From JADLDB01 sp040752975 (GTDB lineage: Bacteria > Myxococcota > Myxococcia > Myxococcales > Myxococcaceae): 60,497 nt of DNA. The DNA lies in assembly GCA_040752975.1 (NCBI GenBank), contig JBFMHF010000025.1, forward strand, positions 1 through 60,497, read 5' to 3'. The position numbers were made by a program, and so were the translations under genes. Positions 48,695 through 58,696 of this stretch are shown piece after piece (the stretch's first letter is position 1; every line of letters begins with the position of its first letter). Under the pieces are notes generated by a model. That model was not told the DNA's origin and did no database searches. It saw only the letters and a program-made list of their open reading frames with translations.

Positions 48695-50833
48695 TCAGGG
48701 CACGGGATCTTCCCGGTGATCATGGCCCACGCCACCGTTGACCGCCGGCCAACGCCCCTCGCCCGGCAACAGCCCAGGCAGCGGGTAGGTGCGGAAGGTG
48801 AGCCGCGTGCGCGCGTAGCGTGGATCGCAGCGCTCGCAGGTGCCCGTGCCGGAGAGCGGCCGCGGATCCGACGCCACCAGCAGCCCTCCCGCCGTGGGGC
48901 TCAGCACCACGGGCGCCTCCGGCAACTGAAGCGGGCAGCGGAAGAGCTCAGCGGTCGTCTCCACGTCCGTCGCCTCGAGGGAGTAGCTGAGGCCGTCGAA
49001 GTCGAACGCCAGCACGACCGGCCGCGGGCCCCGCGCCGTCGAGAGCCGAGCCAGCGCGAGCGGCGCCCCCACGTACCAGGGCACGCCCGGAGTCTGTCGC
49101 TGCCACTTCGACGAGAGGCTTGCGCCGTCGAAGGCCTCCAGCCGCGTGGTGAAGGGCGCCGGCGCGGGGAAGAGGAGCTCGCGCGAGGCCACCCCCTGCC
49201 CGAAGGGCACTGGCAGCGCCCCGCCGGGAGCCCCGGTGGCGGTGGAGAAGGCGATGGCCGAGCGCTCATGGAAGAGCCACCCGCCGGCGACGGACAGCTC
49301 TCCGCCCGGCAGCCCCGACGCGCGATGCACCCACCGCGGCGTCAGCACCGAAGACCAGCTCATCAAGAGCGTGTCCTGCAGCGCCGTCGCCGGGTTGTCC
49401 TGCCCGCTGGGCGTGAAGGCCAGGTAGAGGTTGCCCGCCACGTCCACCGCCGCGCCGTAGGGGTGCGGGTGATCGCAGCTCTCGAAGGCCGGGTGCTCCA
49501 CGCGGCGCGCGGCGACCGCCCTGCCCTGCGCGTCCAGCACCACCAGCGCGAAGCGCCGGCAGCGCGGATCCGAGCCGTCGGGATTCAGGGTGCGCGACTC
49601 GAAGAGCGCCACCATCTGTTGCTCGGAGATCGCCATGAGGCGCGCGAGGAAGACCTGCGTGGTGGGGCCTGCGTACTCCGGGAGATCCGCCGCGATGGAG
49701 CCGTACGTCCAGAGGACGGCCCCCGTGGCCTCGTCGATGGCGCTCACCCCCGCGTTGACGCTGGGCGGGTAGTCCGCACACAGCAACTGCCCGCGCCAGT
49801 GGATGCACCGCCGCGCCACGCCCGGCAGCGACACGGGCATGAAGGACGTCGCGCCCAGCAGCTGCGGCGACAGGAAGTAGCTCGACAGCGTCACCCCTCC
49901 GTCCTGCTCCAGCAGCACGTCGCTCCACGCCTCGTTGGGCCCGCCATCGGCCTCCGTCTCCCCGCGCTGCCACGTCGGCGCGATCGCCACCGCCGGCGGA
50001 CGCACGCACACGTCGCCCTGGCAGCGCCCCTCGCCCTGGCACGGGCTCTCGTCGGCGCAGATGAACTGATCCGGTGGATCGCGCAGCACGCACGCGCCCG
50101 CGATGCACACGTCGGCGGCGTTGCAGTCTCTGCGCGGCCCGCACGGCGTCCCGTCCTCCGCCGGCGCCAGGCCACACCCCGCGTCGGGATCGCACACGCC
50201 CACCAGGCAGGGCCCCGCCCCGGGGCACTGCACGAGCGCCTGGTGCTCGCAGCCGCGCTCGGGGTGACAGCTGTCCACCGTGCAGGCGTTGCCGTCCTCG
50301 CAGTCCTCCGGAGTTCCGACACAGCGCCCCGCCGCGCACCTGCCCCCGGTGAGGCACTCCGCTTCACACGGCGTCCCGTCCGGAGCGGGGGCCTCCACGC
50401 AGCGGCCCGCCTCCGCGCTCCAGGCGCTCACCCGGCACGCCTCGGTGGGGCGACACTCCGGAATGGGCGCCCCCTCGCCGGACAACGGCACGAGGATGGG
50501 CGCGACGCCTCCAGGGGAGATCGTGCAGGACCCCGCGTAGGTCCCTTCCGCGTCGGGCCGGAAGCGCACCCGCAGCTCGAAGTTCCCCACTGGCAGGCGC
50601 TCCGGGGCGTCGAGGATCGAGAAGGCGCGCCCGTCCACGGAGACGGTCACCTCCACGGGCCCGCGGCTCAAGTTGCCGATCTCCAGCGTGCGCTCGGCGG
50701 CCTGCCCTTCGATCACCTGGCCGAAGTCCAGCGCCCTGGGCTGCACCCGCACCTCCCCCTCCACCGCGCGCAAGGCCTCGGGCGAACACCCGGCGAGGAC
50801 GAGGCAGACGGCGCTGAGGAACGGGGCGCGCAT
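48695..50833 (-). CDS. large Cys-rich lipoprotein with HYDIN-type and beta-propeller regions
   Basis: 712 residues from ATG 50833. The lipobox is VLAGC. Residues about 25-125 form an ASH/HYDIN-like Ig module (LDFGQVIEGQAAERTLEIGNL). A Cys-rich region follows with repeats of the type CEDGNACTVDSC and CNAADVC (about 130-270). The remaining 440 residues resemble a beta-propeller of the PQQ/WD type, with repeats such as AIDEATGAVLWTYG and LEAFDGASLSSKW. It is probably a surface protein. The last residues (EGRWPAVNGGVGHDH) are Gly/His-rich. Confidence 0.75.
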   Translation of the reverse strand: MRAPFLSAVCLVLAGCSPEALRAVEGEVRVQPRALDFGQVIEGQAAERTLEIGNLSRGPVEVTVSVDGRAFSILDAPERLPVGNFELRVRFRPDAEGTYAGSCTISPGGVAPILVPLSGEGAPIPECRPTEACRVSAWSAEAGRCVEAPAPDGTPCEAECLTGGRCAAGRCVGTPEDCEDGNACTVDSCHPERGCEHQALVQCPGAGPCLVGVCDPDAGCGLAPAEDGTPCGPRRDCNAADVCIAGACVLRDPPDQFICADESPCQGEGRCQGDVCVRPPAVAIAPTWQRGETEADGGPNEAWSDVLLEQDGGVTLSSYFLSPQLLGATSFMPVSLPGVARRCIHWRGQLLCADYPPSVNAGVSAIDEATGAVLWTYGSIAADLPEYAGPTTQVFLARLMAISEQQMVALFESRTLNPDGSDPRCRRFALVVLDAQGRAVAARRVEHPAFESCDHPHPYGAAVDVAGNLYLAFTPSGQDNPATALQDTLLMSWSSVLTPRWVHRASGLPGGELSVAGGWLFHERSAIAFSTATGAPGGALPVPFGQGVASRELLFPAPAPFTTRLEAFDGASLSSKWQRQTPGVPWYVGAPLALARLSTARGPRPVVLAFDFDGLSYSLEATDVETTAELFRCPLQLPEAPVVLSPTAGGLLVASDPRPLSGTGTCERCDPRYARTRLTFRTYPLPGLLPGEGRWPAVNGGVGHDHREDPVP

Positions 50834-50936
50834 GAGGGGCCGCGGGAGGCCAGCAAGTCTCGTACGAGGCCCGCGCGCAGTCATCCCCCGGAAAGGACGG
50901 GAGGCCCTCGCCTACGTCGCGACGGATTTTCGTGAG

Positions 50937-51872
50937 TCAGGCGGCGGTGGGCGCCAGCACGCCTTCCGATTCGACCAGCTCGAGCTCGTCCGATCTCGCA
51001 TCGAGCCGCGCTCGCACCACCCGGTAGTTCGCCGGATCGGCCAGCACCTGCGCCACCAGCTTCTGGTTGAGGGCGTGGCCCGTCTTGAAGGCCGTCAGCG
51101 CGCCGATCACCGGCAGGCCCAGCAGCGCCACGTCTCCCAGCGCGTCCAGGAGCTTGTGGCGGACGAACTCGTCGGGGAAGCGCAGCCCTTCCGGGTTGAG
51201 GATCGAGAAGTCGTCCACCACCACGGCATTGTCCAGCGAGCCGCCCCGGGCCAGGCCCATCGAGCGCAGCTTGTCCACGTCGCGCAGGAAGCCGAAGGTG
51301 CGGGCCGGCGCCACGTCGCGCTGGAAGGCGCGCTCGTTGAACTCGAGGGTGAACTGCTGATCGCTGATCAACGGGTGCTTGAAGTCGATGGTGCAGTCGA
51401 TGCGCAGGCGCTTCGCCGGGGAGAAGGTCGCGTACTTGTCCCCGTCCGTCACCGTCACCGTCCGGCGAATCACCAGGAACTTCTTGGCCGCGTCCTGCAG
51501 CCGGAAGCCGGCCTCGGCCATGCGCTGGGCGAAGGGCGCAGCGCTGCCGTCCATGATCGGCACCTCGGGCCCGTCGATCTCCATGCGGAGGTTGTCCAGC
51601 CCCAGGCCCTGCAGCGCCGCCAGCAGGTGCTCCACGGTGCTGACCTTCGCGCCGTCCTTGCCCAGCGTGGTGGCCAGCGCCGTGTCTGTCACGTACCGCG
51701 CCTGCACGGGGATGATCGGCTGGTGTGGCAGATCGACGCGAACGAAGAAGAGGCCCGTGTTGGGCGCCGAGGGCATCAGCCTCAGCTTCACCTTCGCCCC
51801 GCTGTGCAGGCCCACCCCTTCGATGGTGACCGCCCGCTTCAACGTCCGCTGCTGCAATCCCTCTCCGGCCAT
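50937..51872 (-). CDS. lpxC: UDP-3-O-acyl-N-acetylglucosamine deacetylase LpxC
   Basis: 311 residues. It catalyses the committed step of lipid A synthesis. Glu81 and His82 in VSTVEHLLAALQ and the pair HKLLDALGD supply the zinc ligands, with the KTGHALN histidine nearby. The presence of LpxC shows that the organism makes lipid A. It is transcribed away from the large lipoprotein after a 100-base gap, and is downstream of ruvB on the same strand. Confidence 0.97.
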   Translation of the reverse strand: MAGEGLQQRTLKRAVTIEGVGLHSGAKVKLRLMPSAPNTGLFFVRVDLPHQPIIPVQARYVTDTALATTLGKDGAKVSTVEHLLAALQGLGLDNLRMEIDGPEVPIMDGSAAPFAQRMAEAGFRLQDAAKKFLVIRRTVTVTDGDKYATFSPAKRLRIDCTIDFKHPLISDQQFTLEFNERAFQRDVAPARTFGFLRDVDKLRSMGLARGGSLDNAVVVDDFSILNPEGLRFPDEFVRHKLLDALGDVALLGLPVIGALTAFKTGHALNQKLVAQVLADPANYRVVRARLDARSDELELVESEGVLAPTAA

Positions 51873-51975
51873 GTCCCGTCCCGCGTCGGTGTCGTTGCTG
51901 CGGCGCGTTGTTGAGGCAACGGGTATGCCACGAAACTGGCGGATCGTCTCGAAAAACCACGCGAAATCACTGTGT

Positions 51976-52030
51976 GGAGCGTCGATGCTCCAATCAGGAA
52001 TTCTGGAAGCCTGACAGAAACGCCAGAATT
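51976..52030. repeat. two inverted repeats between ruvB and lpxC
   Basis: GGAGC-6 bases-GCTCC (51976-51991) lies beside AATTCTGG-16 bases-CCAGAATT (51999-52030). The gap is AT-rich for this genome. They could end ruvB transcription, or act as operators for lpxC. Neither has a proper T-tract on the minus strand, so regulation is as likely as termination. Confidence 0.4.
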
Positions 52031-52068
52031 TTCACGGGTTAGCTGCTCTGACGTGGGGATCAGACGCG

Positions 52069-53115
52069 CTAGAAGAGATCGCCCTGGGTGGTGGATCGGG
52101 GAGGAATCTTCCCAAAGTACTCCCAGGCCCGGCCGGTGGCGATGCGACCGCGCGGCGTCCGGGTGAGGAGGCCCTCCTGGAGGAGGTAGGGCTCGTAGAC
52201 GTCCTCGATGGTGTCGCGCTCTTCGCCCACCGCGGCGGCGATCGTCTCCACGCCCACCGGCCCGCCGGAGAACTTCTCGATGATGGTGAGGAGGATGCGG
52301 CGATCCATCTGATCCAGCCCCGAGGGATCGATGTCCAGTCGACGCAGCGCGGTATCGGCCAGGGAGCGGGTGATGACGCCGGTGCCTTCCACCTCGGCGA
52401 AGTCGCGCAGGCGGCGGAGCAGTCGGTTGGCGATGCGGGGGGTGCCCCGGCTGCGGCGGGCGATCTCCCGGGCGCCGTCCTCGTCCAGCTTCACGTGGAG
52501 GATGTTGGCGCTGCGCTTGAGGATCCGCTCGAGATCGGCCGGCGTGTAGTAGTCGAGCCGCTCCTGGATCTGAAAGCGGTCGCGCAACGGCGAGGTGAGC
52601 AGACCCGTGCGGGTGGTGGCGCCGATCAGCGTGAAGGGCGGGAGATCGATCTTCATCGCGCGGGCGGCGGGCCCGGAGTCGATGGTGATGTCCAGCCGGT
52701 AGTCCTCCATCGCGGGGTAGAGGTACTCCTCGACGGCGGCGGAGAGGCGGTGGATCTCGTCGATGAAGAGGACGTCTCGGGGAGCGAGGTTGGTGAGGAA
52801 ACCGGCGAGGTCGCCCTTCTTCTCGAGGGCAGGGCCGCTGGTGACGTGCAGCGCGACGCCGAGCTCCGCGGTGATGATGTGGGCGAGCGACGTCTTGCCG
52901 AGGCCGGGTGGGCCGGAGAAGAGGCAGTGATCGAGCGCCTCGCTGCGCGCCCTGGCGGCCTTCACGTACACCTTCAGCTTCTCGACGACCTTCCCCTGCC
53001 CCACGTACTCCTCGAAGGTGCGCGGGCGGAGGCTGGCTTCGAGGCGCTGCTCGTCGTTGGCGAGCGCGGGATCGAGCGCGTGCGAGTCGTCGCTGCTGCC
53101 GGTTCTCCGTGCCAT
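52069..53115 (-). CDS. ruvB: Holliday junction ATPase RuvB
   Basis: 348 residues. With RuvA it migrates Holliday junctions. It has Walker A GPPGLGKTSLAH, Walker B FIDEIHRL, sensor-1 IGATTRTGLL, and the C-terminal winged-helix region (TIIEKFSGGPVGVETIAAA). The start at ATG 53115 (MARRTG) trims a long unsupported extension. ruvA and ruvC are not in the window. Confidence 0.97.
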   Translation of the reverse strand: MARRTGSSDDSHALDPALANDEQRLEASLRPRTFEEYVGQGKVVEKLKVYVKAARARSEALDHCLFSGPPGLGKTSLAHIITAELGVALHVTSGPALEKKGDLAGFLTNLAPRDVLFIDEIHRLSAAVEEYLYPAMEDYRLDITIDSGPAARAMKIDLPPFTLIGATTRTGLLTSPLRDRFQIQERLDYYTPADLERILKRSANILHVKLDEDGAREIARRSRGTPRIANRLLRRLRDFAEVEGTGVITRSLADTALRRLDIDPSGLDQMDRRILLTIIEKFSGGPVGVETIAAAVGEERDTIEDVYEPYLLQEGLLTRTPRGRIATGRAWEYFGKIPPRSTTQGDLF

Positions 53116-53167
53116 TCGCGGCGTAGCTTGTAGCATGCGCGCCGGACTTTTCTTCCCGGGAGAGACG

Positions 53168-54181
53168 ATGCGATCCTGGCTGGTGCTGGCGGTGTGCGCG
53201 GGAGCGATGGGCTGCGTCATGCCGCGCTCGATGACGCTGGGGCAGATGGCCGCGCCCGTGGGCCGGGGCGCGATGGAGGTGGGCGTCTTCACGGGCGTGC
53301 AGTACGGCGGCCAGAGCGACCCTCCCTTCACCACCACCACCGTGGGCGGGGAGACGCAGACCAACCAGAAGAGCAGCAACACCTTCGCGCTCCCCGGGGC
53401 CGAGGCGAACCTGCAGTACGGCTTCACCGATCAGGTCGCGCTCAACGTGCACGCCAGCGCCGCGGGGCTGCAGCCGGGCGTGAAGTGGACCTTGAACAAG
53501 TCGAAGGTGGCCCACGTGGCGCTCCTGCCGGCGGTGGCCTTCGGGTACGGCAGCACGCGCAGCGCGATCTACGTGGCGGGCGCCAACGGCGTGCAGAGCG
53601 AGACGGCGCCGGCGTCCACCAACGCCTTCAGCTTTCTCGGGGGCCTCAAGTTCCTGGTGTCGCACCGCAGCGGCTTCTTCGCCGGGGTGGGCTACGACTT
53701 CCAGCTGCTGCGCAGCCGCAGCACCTTCGTCCAGGGCTCGGGCAACGTGAGCGACAACGCGGAAGCCGTCACCGTGAGCATCGGGCACCAGGTCGCCGCA
53801 TCCGTCGGCATGGACATCGCGTTCGGCATGGTGCACCTGCGGCCGGAGATCGCCTTCGCGATCCAGCCGGGCATCGCCACGACGCAGACGACGAGGGTGA
53901 TGGGCAACCCCGACAACGTGCTGAGTGGCGGCGGCGGCCTGGGTTGGGCCATCTTCCCGGGCTTCACCATCGCCGTCGCGTCGCCGCGCCGCGAGAAGAC
54001 GGCCGCGGAGGAGGAGGAGGAAGAAGCCGCCGCGAAGAAGAAACGCCGGGGCGACGACGACGAGGACGACGACGAGACGGAAGAGGAGCCTCCTGCAAAG
54101 AAGCGACGCGGCGGGGGAGACGACGAAGAAGAAGACGACAGCGGCTCCAGGAAGCGCCGCTCCAGCGAAGACGACGAGTAG
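53168..54181 (+). CDS. lipoprotein/outer membrane beta-rich protein with a charged C-terminal tail
   Basis: 337 residues, ATG 53168 after GGGAGA. The lipobox GAMGC gives a lipid anchor near residue 19. Residues about 30-280 are rich in Gly/aromatic alternating strands (LQYGFTDQVALNVHASA, then VGYDFQLLRSRS), fitting an outer-membrane barrel or porin-like fold. The last ~60 residues are almost pure charge (blocks of E/D alternating with KKKRR and KKRR). It ends 10 bases before the MBL-fold gene. The function is unknown. Confidence 0.7.
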   Translation: MRSWLVLAVCAGAMGCVMPRSMTLGQMAAPVGRGAMEVGVFTGVQYGGQSDPPFTTTTVGGETQTNQKSSNTFALPGAEANLQYGFTDQVALNVHASAAGLQPGVKWTLNKSKVAHVALLPAVAFGYGSTRSAIYVAGANGVQSETAPASTNAFSFLGGLKFLVSHRSGFFAGVGYDFQLLRSRSTFVQGSGNVSDNAEAVTVSIGHQVAASVGMDIAFGMVHLRPEIAFAIQPGIATTQTTRVMGNPDNVLSGGGGLGWAIFPGFTIAVASPRREKTAAEEEEEEAAAKKKRRGDDDEDDDETEEEPPAKKRRGGGDDEEEDDSGSRKRRSSEDDE

Positions 54182-54190
54182 GAGGCAGCC

Positions 54191-55249
54191 ATGTCCCATC
54201 CCTTCGTGCCACTCCCCGGCGGCCTGCGCGAGGCGTGGGGGGAGTCGGGCGCCGCCGAGCGGCTGCGGAAGCTGCGCCGGGCAGCCCTGGCGACGAGGGA
54301 GGCGTTGCTCGCGGACGGCCCGGTGCTGGCGTGCAGCACGCACCGCCTCGTCACCTTCCCCTACCCGACCACCTACGCGTTCTCGAGCGGGGCCCTGTCT
54401 CCGGCGCCCTTCGTGATGATGACCAACCGGATGCAGATCGTGCAGTTCGAGCACGAGGGCCGGCGCAAGACGTTGCTCTTCAACCCCACCGACGTGGAGC
54501 GGTCGCGCGCGGCCGTGTTCTACGCGGATCTGACGAAGAAGTTCGGCGACTTCCTCTCGAAGAAGGTGATCCCCACGTACTTCGGCACGGTGGAGGAGCA
54601 CCTGGCGAAGGCGGGGCTGACCCCGGCGGACGTGGACTTCATCGCGTACGATCACCTCCACGTGCAGGACCTGAGGCATTGGCTGGGCGGCGGCGGGCCG
54701 GCGTACTTTCCGAACGCGAAGCTGTTGGTGATGAAGGCCGAGTGGGACGAGGTGAACGACCTGCACCCGATGAGCCTGGTCTGGTACGTGCCTGACGGGT
54801 GGAAGGTGCCGGCCGAGCGCGTGGTGCTGCTGGACGGCGACGTGAAGCTGGGGCGCGGCGTCGCGATCCTCGACACGCGCGGCCACACGTTGGGGAACAT
54901 GTCGCTCTGCGTGGTGACGCCCGACGGCCCCTTCGTGGTGAGCGAGAACGGCGTGGCGCCCGAGAGCTACGCGCCGATGCAGTCGAAGATCCCTGGCGTG
55001 CGCGCCTACGCCGAGCAGATGGGCTTCGAGGTGGTGATGAACGGGAACACGCGCGAGTCCTCGCTCGATCAGTACTCGTCGATGATCGTCGAGAAGACGG
55101 TGGCCGGGCCGTCGAAGGTCGACCCCACCTTCCCGGCCTTCGCGCCCTCGAGCGAGCTGACCGCCTCGTTGATGGCGCCCGGCCTGTCCCCCACCTTCAG
55201 CTTCACCCCTCCCGACGTCGGCAGCATCCTCCCTGGAGCACGCCCATGA
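54191..55249 (+). CDS. degenerate metallo-beta-lactamase-fold protein
   Basis: 352 residues after a strong AGGAGG site. FPNAKLLVMKAEWDEVN resembles AHL-lactonase-like enzymes, and ILDTRGHTLGNMSLCV matches the third metal motif. The first motif, which should be HxHxDH, reads HLHVQD, so Asp/His ligands are shifted or lost. NGVAPE replaces the usual Asp bridge. It is therefore either a divergent lactonase or a non-catalytic MBL-fold protein. It overlaps the next gene by ATGA. Confidence 0.7.
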   Translation: MSHPFVPLPGGLREAWGESGAAERLRKLRRAALATREALLADGPVLACSTHRLVTFPYPTTYAFSSGALSPAPFVMMTNRMQIVQFEHEGRRKTLLFNPTDVERSRAAVFYADLTKKFGDFLSKKVIPTYFGTVEEHLAKAGLTPADVDFIAYDHLHVQDLRHWLGGGGPAYFPNAKLLVMKAEWDEVNDLHPMSLVWYVPDGWKVPAERVVLLDGDVKLGRGVAILDTRGHTLGNMSLCVVTPDGPFVVSENGVAPESYAPMQSKIPGVRAYAEQMGFEVVMNGNTRESSLDQYSSMIVEKTVAGPSKVDPTFPAFAPSSELTASLMAPGLSPTFSFTPPDVGSILPGARP

Positions 55250-55770
55250 AGATCGAAGTGACCGCCCGCATCGCCTTTCCCCGTGAGCAGGTCTTCGCCG
55301 CCTACCGCGATCACCTGCCGGAGCTGGTGCCGTACCTGGAGAACGTGCGGGCGATCACCGTGAGCCAGCGCACCCAGGAAGGCGACGTGACGAAGCTCGT
55401 CAACCGCTGGAAGGGCGGCGGTGAGATCCCCAGCGTGGTGCGGAAGTTCCTGTCGGAGGATCTGCTGGAGTGGGATGACCACGCCACCTGGAAGCCGGCG
55501 GAGTGGCGCTGCGAGTGGATGACGGTGGTGCCGGCCTTCAAGGAGGCGGTCGACGCGCGCGGGCACAACGAGTACCGCGACGTGAACGGGCACACGGAGC
55601 TGCGGATCTTGGGCGAGCTCAAGGTGGACGCGGCGAAGGTGAAGGGCGTGCCGCGGCTCCTGGCGGGCACGGTGGGCCCGGCGGTCGAGAGCTTCCTGGT
55701 CGGGCGCATCCGCCCCAACTTCGTCACCGTGGCGCAGGGCGTGGAGAAGTTCCTGGCCGCGAAGAAGTAG
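55246..55770 (+). CDS. SRPBCC (START-like) ligand-binding protein
   Basis: 174 residues, coupled to the MBL gene (ATGA). The opening MKIEVTARIAFPREQVFAAYRD and later LRILGELKVDA fit the DUF2505/SRPBCC helix-grip fold, which binds lipids or small hydrophobic ligands in a cavity. It ends at a hairpin (55776-55803). The ligand is unknown; pairing with the MBL protein suggests a joint role. Confidence 0.75.
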   Translation: MKIEVTARIAFPREQVFAAYRDHLPELVPYLENVRAITVSQRTQEGDVTKLVNRWKGGGEIPSVVRKFLSEDLLEWDDHATWKPAEWRCEWMTVVPAFKEAVDARGHNEYRDVNGHTELRILGELKVDAAKVKGVPRLLAGTVGPAVESFLVGRIRPNFVTVAQGVEKFLAAKK

Positions 55771-55775
55771 GCGAG

Positions 55776-55803
55776 CTTCTCCTTTTTCTGTTGACAGGAG
55801 AAG
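55776..55803 (+). terminator. hairpin with TTGACA, possible terminator or promoter switch
   Basis: CTTCTCCT (55776-55783) pairs perfectly with AGGAGAAG (55796-55803) across a 12-base loop that contains TTTTCTG. The TTGACA at 55791-55796 overlaps the loop and second arm and is a consensus -35 box. The hairpin may end the upstream operon while the same DNA starts the next one. Confidence 0.4.
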
Positions 55804-55804
55804 T

Positions 55805-56053
55805 GTGCGTGGACCTACGGTTTGCTCCTCGCTATTGGTCCTTTTGAGCACTTTTTCCGTCTGCTATGACGCGGAGGCTGGAGTAGCCGAGTGCATCCCC
55901 TTTGGACTGGCGGAGCGGACCACTGTGTCGGCCGGTTCCCACACCATCAAAGTCCAGATGGCGCGCGCCGCCATCCCCGGTAAACCTGTCGCCTCGCCCT
56001 TCACGACGACCTTGCTCCGGGCGCGCCTCTTGGACTGGTGGGGACCGACATGA
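55805..56053 (+). CDS. short exported protein, coupled to a membrane protein
   Basis: 82 residues from GTG 55805 (other GTGs 2 bases upstream and 4 bases downstream are in different frames). An AGGAGAAG site is close but rather near. The signal-like segment (VCSSLLVLLSTFSVC) would release a short mature protein. Its TGA overlaps the next ATG (ATGA), which argues that it is real. The base composition is lower in GC than the neighbours. No family recognised. Confidence 0.5.
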   Translation: MRGPTVCSSLLVLLSTFSVCYDAEAGVAECIPFGLAERTTVSAGSHTIKVQMARAAIPGKPVASPFTTTLLRARLLDWWGPT

Positions 56054-57450
56054 ATCCAGCGCAGGAGCCCAGTTCCGGCCCGCTTGGGACTACGCGTCTG
56101 GTGTGGGTGTCGGTCGGCCTCGCAATCGCATGGGTCGTGCTCGGCGCCTACGACTCGATCCAGAGCATTCAGCTCTTCCTTCACAGTGACCTCCAGTATC
56201 TCCCTGCGCTGTTCGACGATCTGGCCAGCGGTGGGCGACTGGACCAATGGGCGTTGACCCACTCGGGCTACTTGTTTCCCGACCTTCTCATCTATTCCGC
56301 CGCGCGGGTGGTGAGCAGCAGCGCTCACTGGACCTTCATTGCTGTCGCCATCGCCCTACCCATTGCCACGGCAGCCCTACTGCGCGTGCTAGCGAGCCGG
56401 CTGGTCGCTCCTAATGCCGGCGTACAGACGGTGGCGCTCTTTTCTTTGCTCCTCATCGGAATGAGACCTGGCGGCCTGGATTTTCCGACGCCGCTGGTGG
56501 CCCTCTCCGATCATGGGGGGCAGGCGCTCGTCGCGGTCGCCTGCATGTGCCTCCTACTCCAGGCCAGCCCTCGCCGCATCGCTGTCGCCTCGCTCTTGAG
56601 CCTCCTCACGAGCGCGTCCAACCCACTGTTCGTTATCACCTCACTTCCCGCGCTGCTGTGGTTGACGTTTCGGACCCACCAAGGCCGCACTCGGGTTCTC
56701 GGCCTCATAGGGCTGGTGTCGGCATGCGGGCTGGGGATCTACCTTCACGGTCTTCTGCCCATTCCACCCCAGCAGCCCCTCATCGTCCCCGGGCGGTCGT
56801 CAGACGCACTTCGTATTTTCCTGTCGCGCGCGACCGTGGCCGAGAGCGCTCCTGTTGTGGTTTCGCTGCTCGTGGGGTTGCTCGCTCTCTTCGTTGCCCG
56901 TGAACGGAATGGACGCACGCTGGTCGTCACAGCCTGGCTCACGGTCCTCAGCTCCCTCTTCGGTCTGTGGTTGATCGGAGCCGAGGTCGGAATCTGGAAG
57001 AGTCGATACTTCGTCTCCTTTTGGTTGGCGCTGACTCTCCTGGTTCCTTGCGGTCTACAAGTGATCAAGTGGCAACGGGCCGTGACCACCCTGGCCGTGG
57101 TCGCAACGATTCTCCTGGGGCTGTGGCGCGTGATTCCACTCCTGCCCAACGTCAGGAAAATCGGTCAGCTCAAGCCAGAACCGGTCACCTGTTTTGAGCG
57201 CGCCGCGAAGAGAGCGCCGCTGGCTCGGTGCGTCGCGACCTATTGGAACGCGAAACCCGTGGCAGTGATGGCCGACTCCAAGCCGGTCGTTCTCCAGATC
57301 CGAGCGGACGGCGTTCCTGACTGGTGGATCAACACCCGCAGACATGACCGGGAGGGCCTCCCCATCGACTGTGCGATTCTCGACCAGGGGAGGCCGACCA
57401 CTTCATCGGACGCTTCGGGCAGCCGAACGACAGGGAGTCTTGTGGGGTGA
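56050..57450 (+). CDS. polytopic membrane protein, 3' end apparently frameshifted
   Basis: 466 residues as read, starting at ATG 56050. It has about ten hydrophobic segments, including TRLVWVSVGLAIAWVVLG, VVSLLVGLLALFVAR and TTLAVVATILLGLWRV, and a soluble C-terminal part ending in an odd Ser/Thr/Gly tail. The predicted tail after residue 446 is not convincing, whereas the other frame continues into a better one (see 57387-57542). The loop HSDLQYLPALFDDLASGG is polymer- or lipid-transferase-like but I cannot assign it. Codons such as ATA and CTA, rare elsewhere here, occur, suggesting acquired DNA. Confidence 0.6.
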   Translation: MNPAQEPSSGPLGTTRLVWVSVGLAIAWVVLGAYDSIQSIQLFLHSDLQYLPALFDDLASGGRLDQWALTHSGYLFPDLLIYSAARVVSSSAHWTFIAVAIALPIATAALLRVLASRLVAPNAGVQTVALFSLLLIGMRPGGLDFPTPLVALSDHGGQALVAVACMCLLLQASPRRIAVASLLSLLTSASNPLFVITSLPALLWLTFRTHQGRTRVLGLIGLVSACGLGIYLHGLLPIPPQQPLIVPGRSSDALRIFLSRATVAESAPVVVSLLVGLLALFVARERNGRTLVVTAWLTVLSSLFGLWLIGAEVGIWKSRYFVSFWLALTLLVPCGLQVIKWQRAVTTLAVVATILLGLWRVIPLLPNVRKIGQLKPEPVTCFERAAKRAPLARCVATYWNAKPVAVMADSKPVVLQIRADGVPDWWINTRRHDREGLPIDCAILDQGRPTTSSDASGSRTTGSLVG

Positions 57451-57542
57451 TGACCGTCCTCGTCTACCAGGGTGAGAACCGCGACAGGATGAACGCGGCC
57501 CTTCAACCGCTCCTCCACTTGGAGGTTCCGCGCCGGAGGTAG
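57387..57542 (+). other. probable frameshifted C-terminal coding segment
   Basis: If one extra G were present in the G-run at 57387-57390 (GGGG), the membrane-protein frame would continue EADHFIGRFGQPNDRESC, then GVMTVLVYQGENRDRM, and stop at TAG 57540-57542, 3 bases before the stop of the converging gene. This is more protein-like than the 19-residue tail now read. Either a base is missing in the sequence, or the gene has a real disabling or slippage-rescued frameshift. Confidence 0.6.
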
Positions 57543-57545
57543 TGC

Positions 57546-58694
<1,149 letters not shown>

Positions 58695-58696
58695 GG

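Noticed and set aside
51839..54886. 1015-codon minus-strand ORF spanning ruvB and neighbours
   Set aside because: It runs in a different frame through ruvB and antisense to downstream genes, so it is not a gene.
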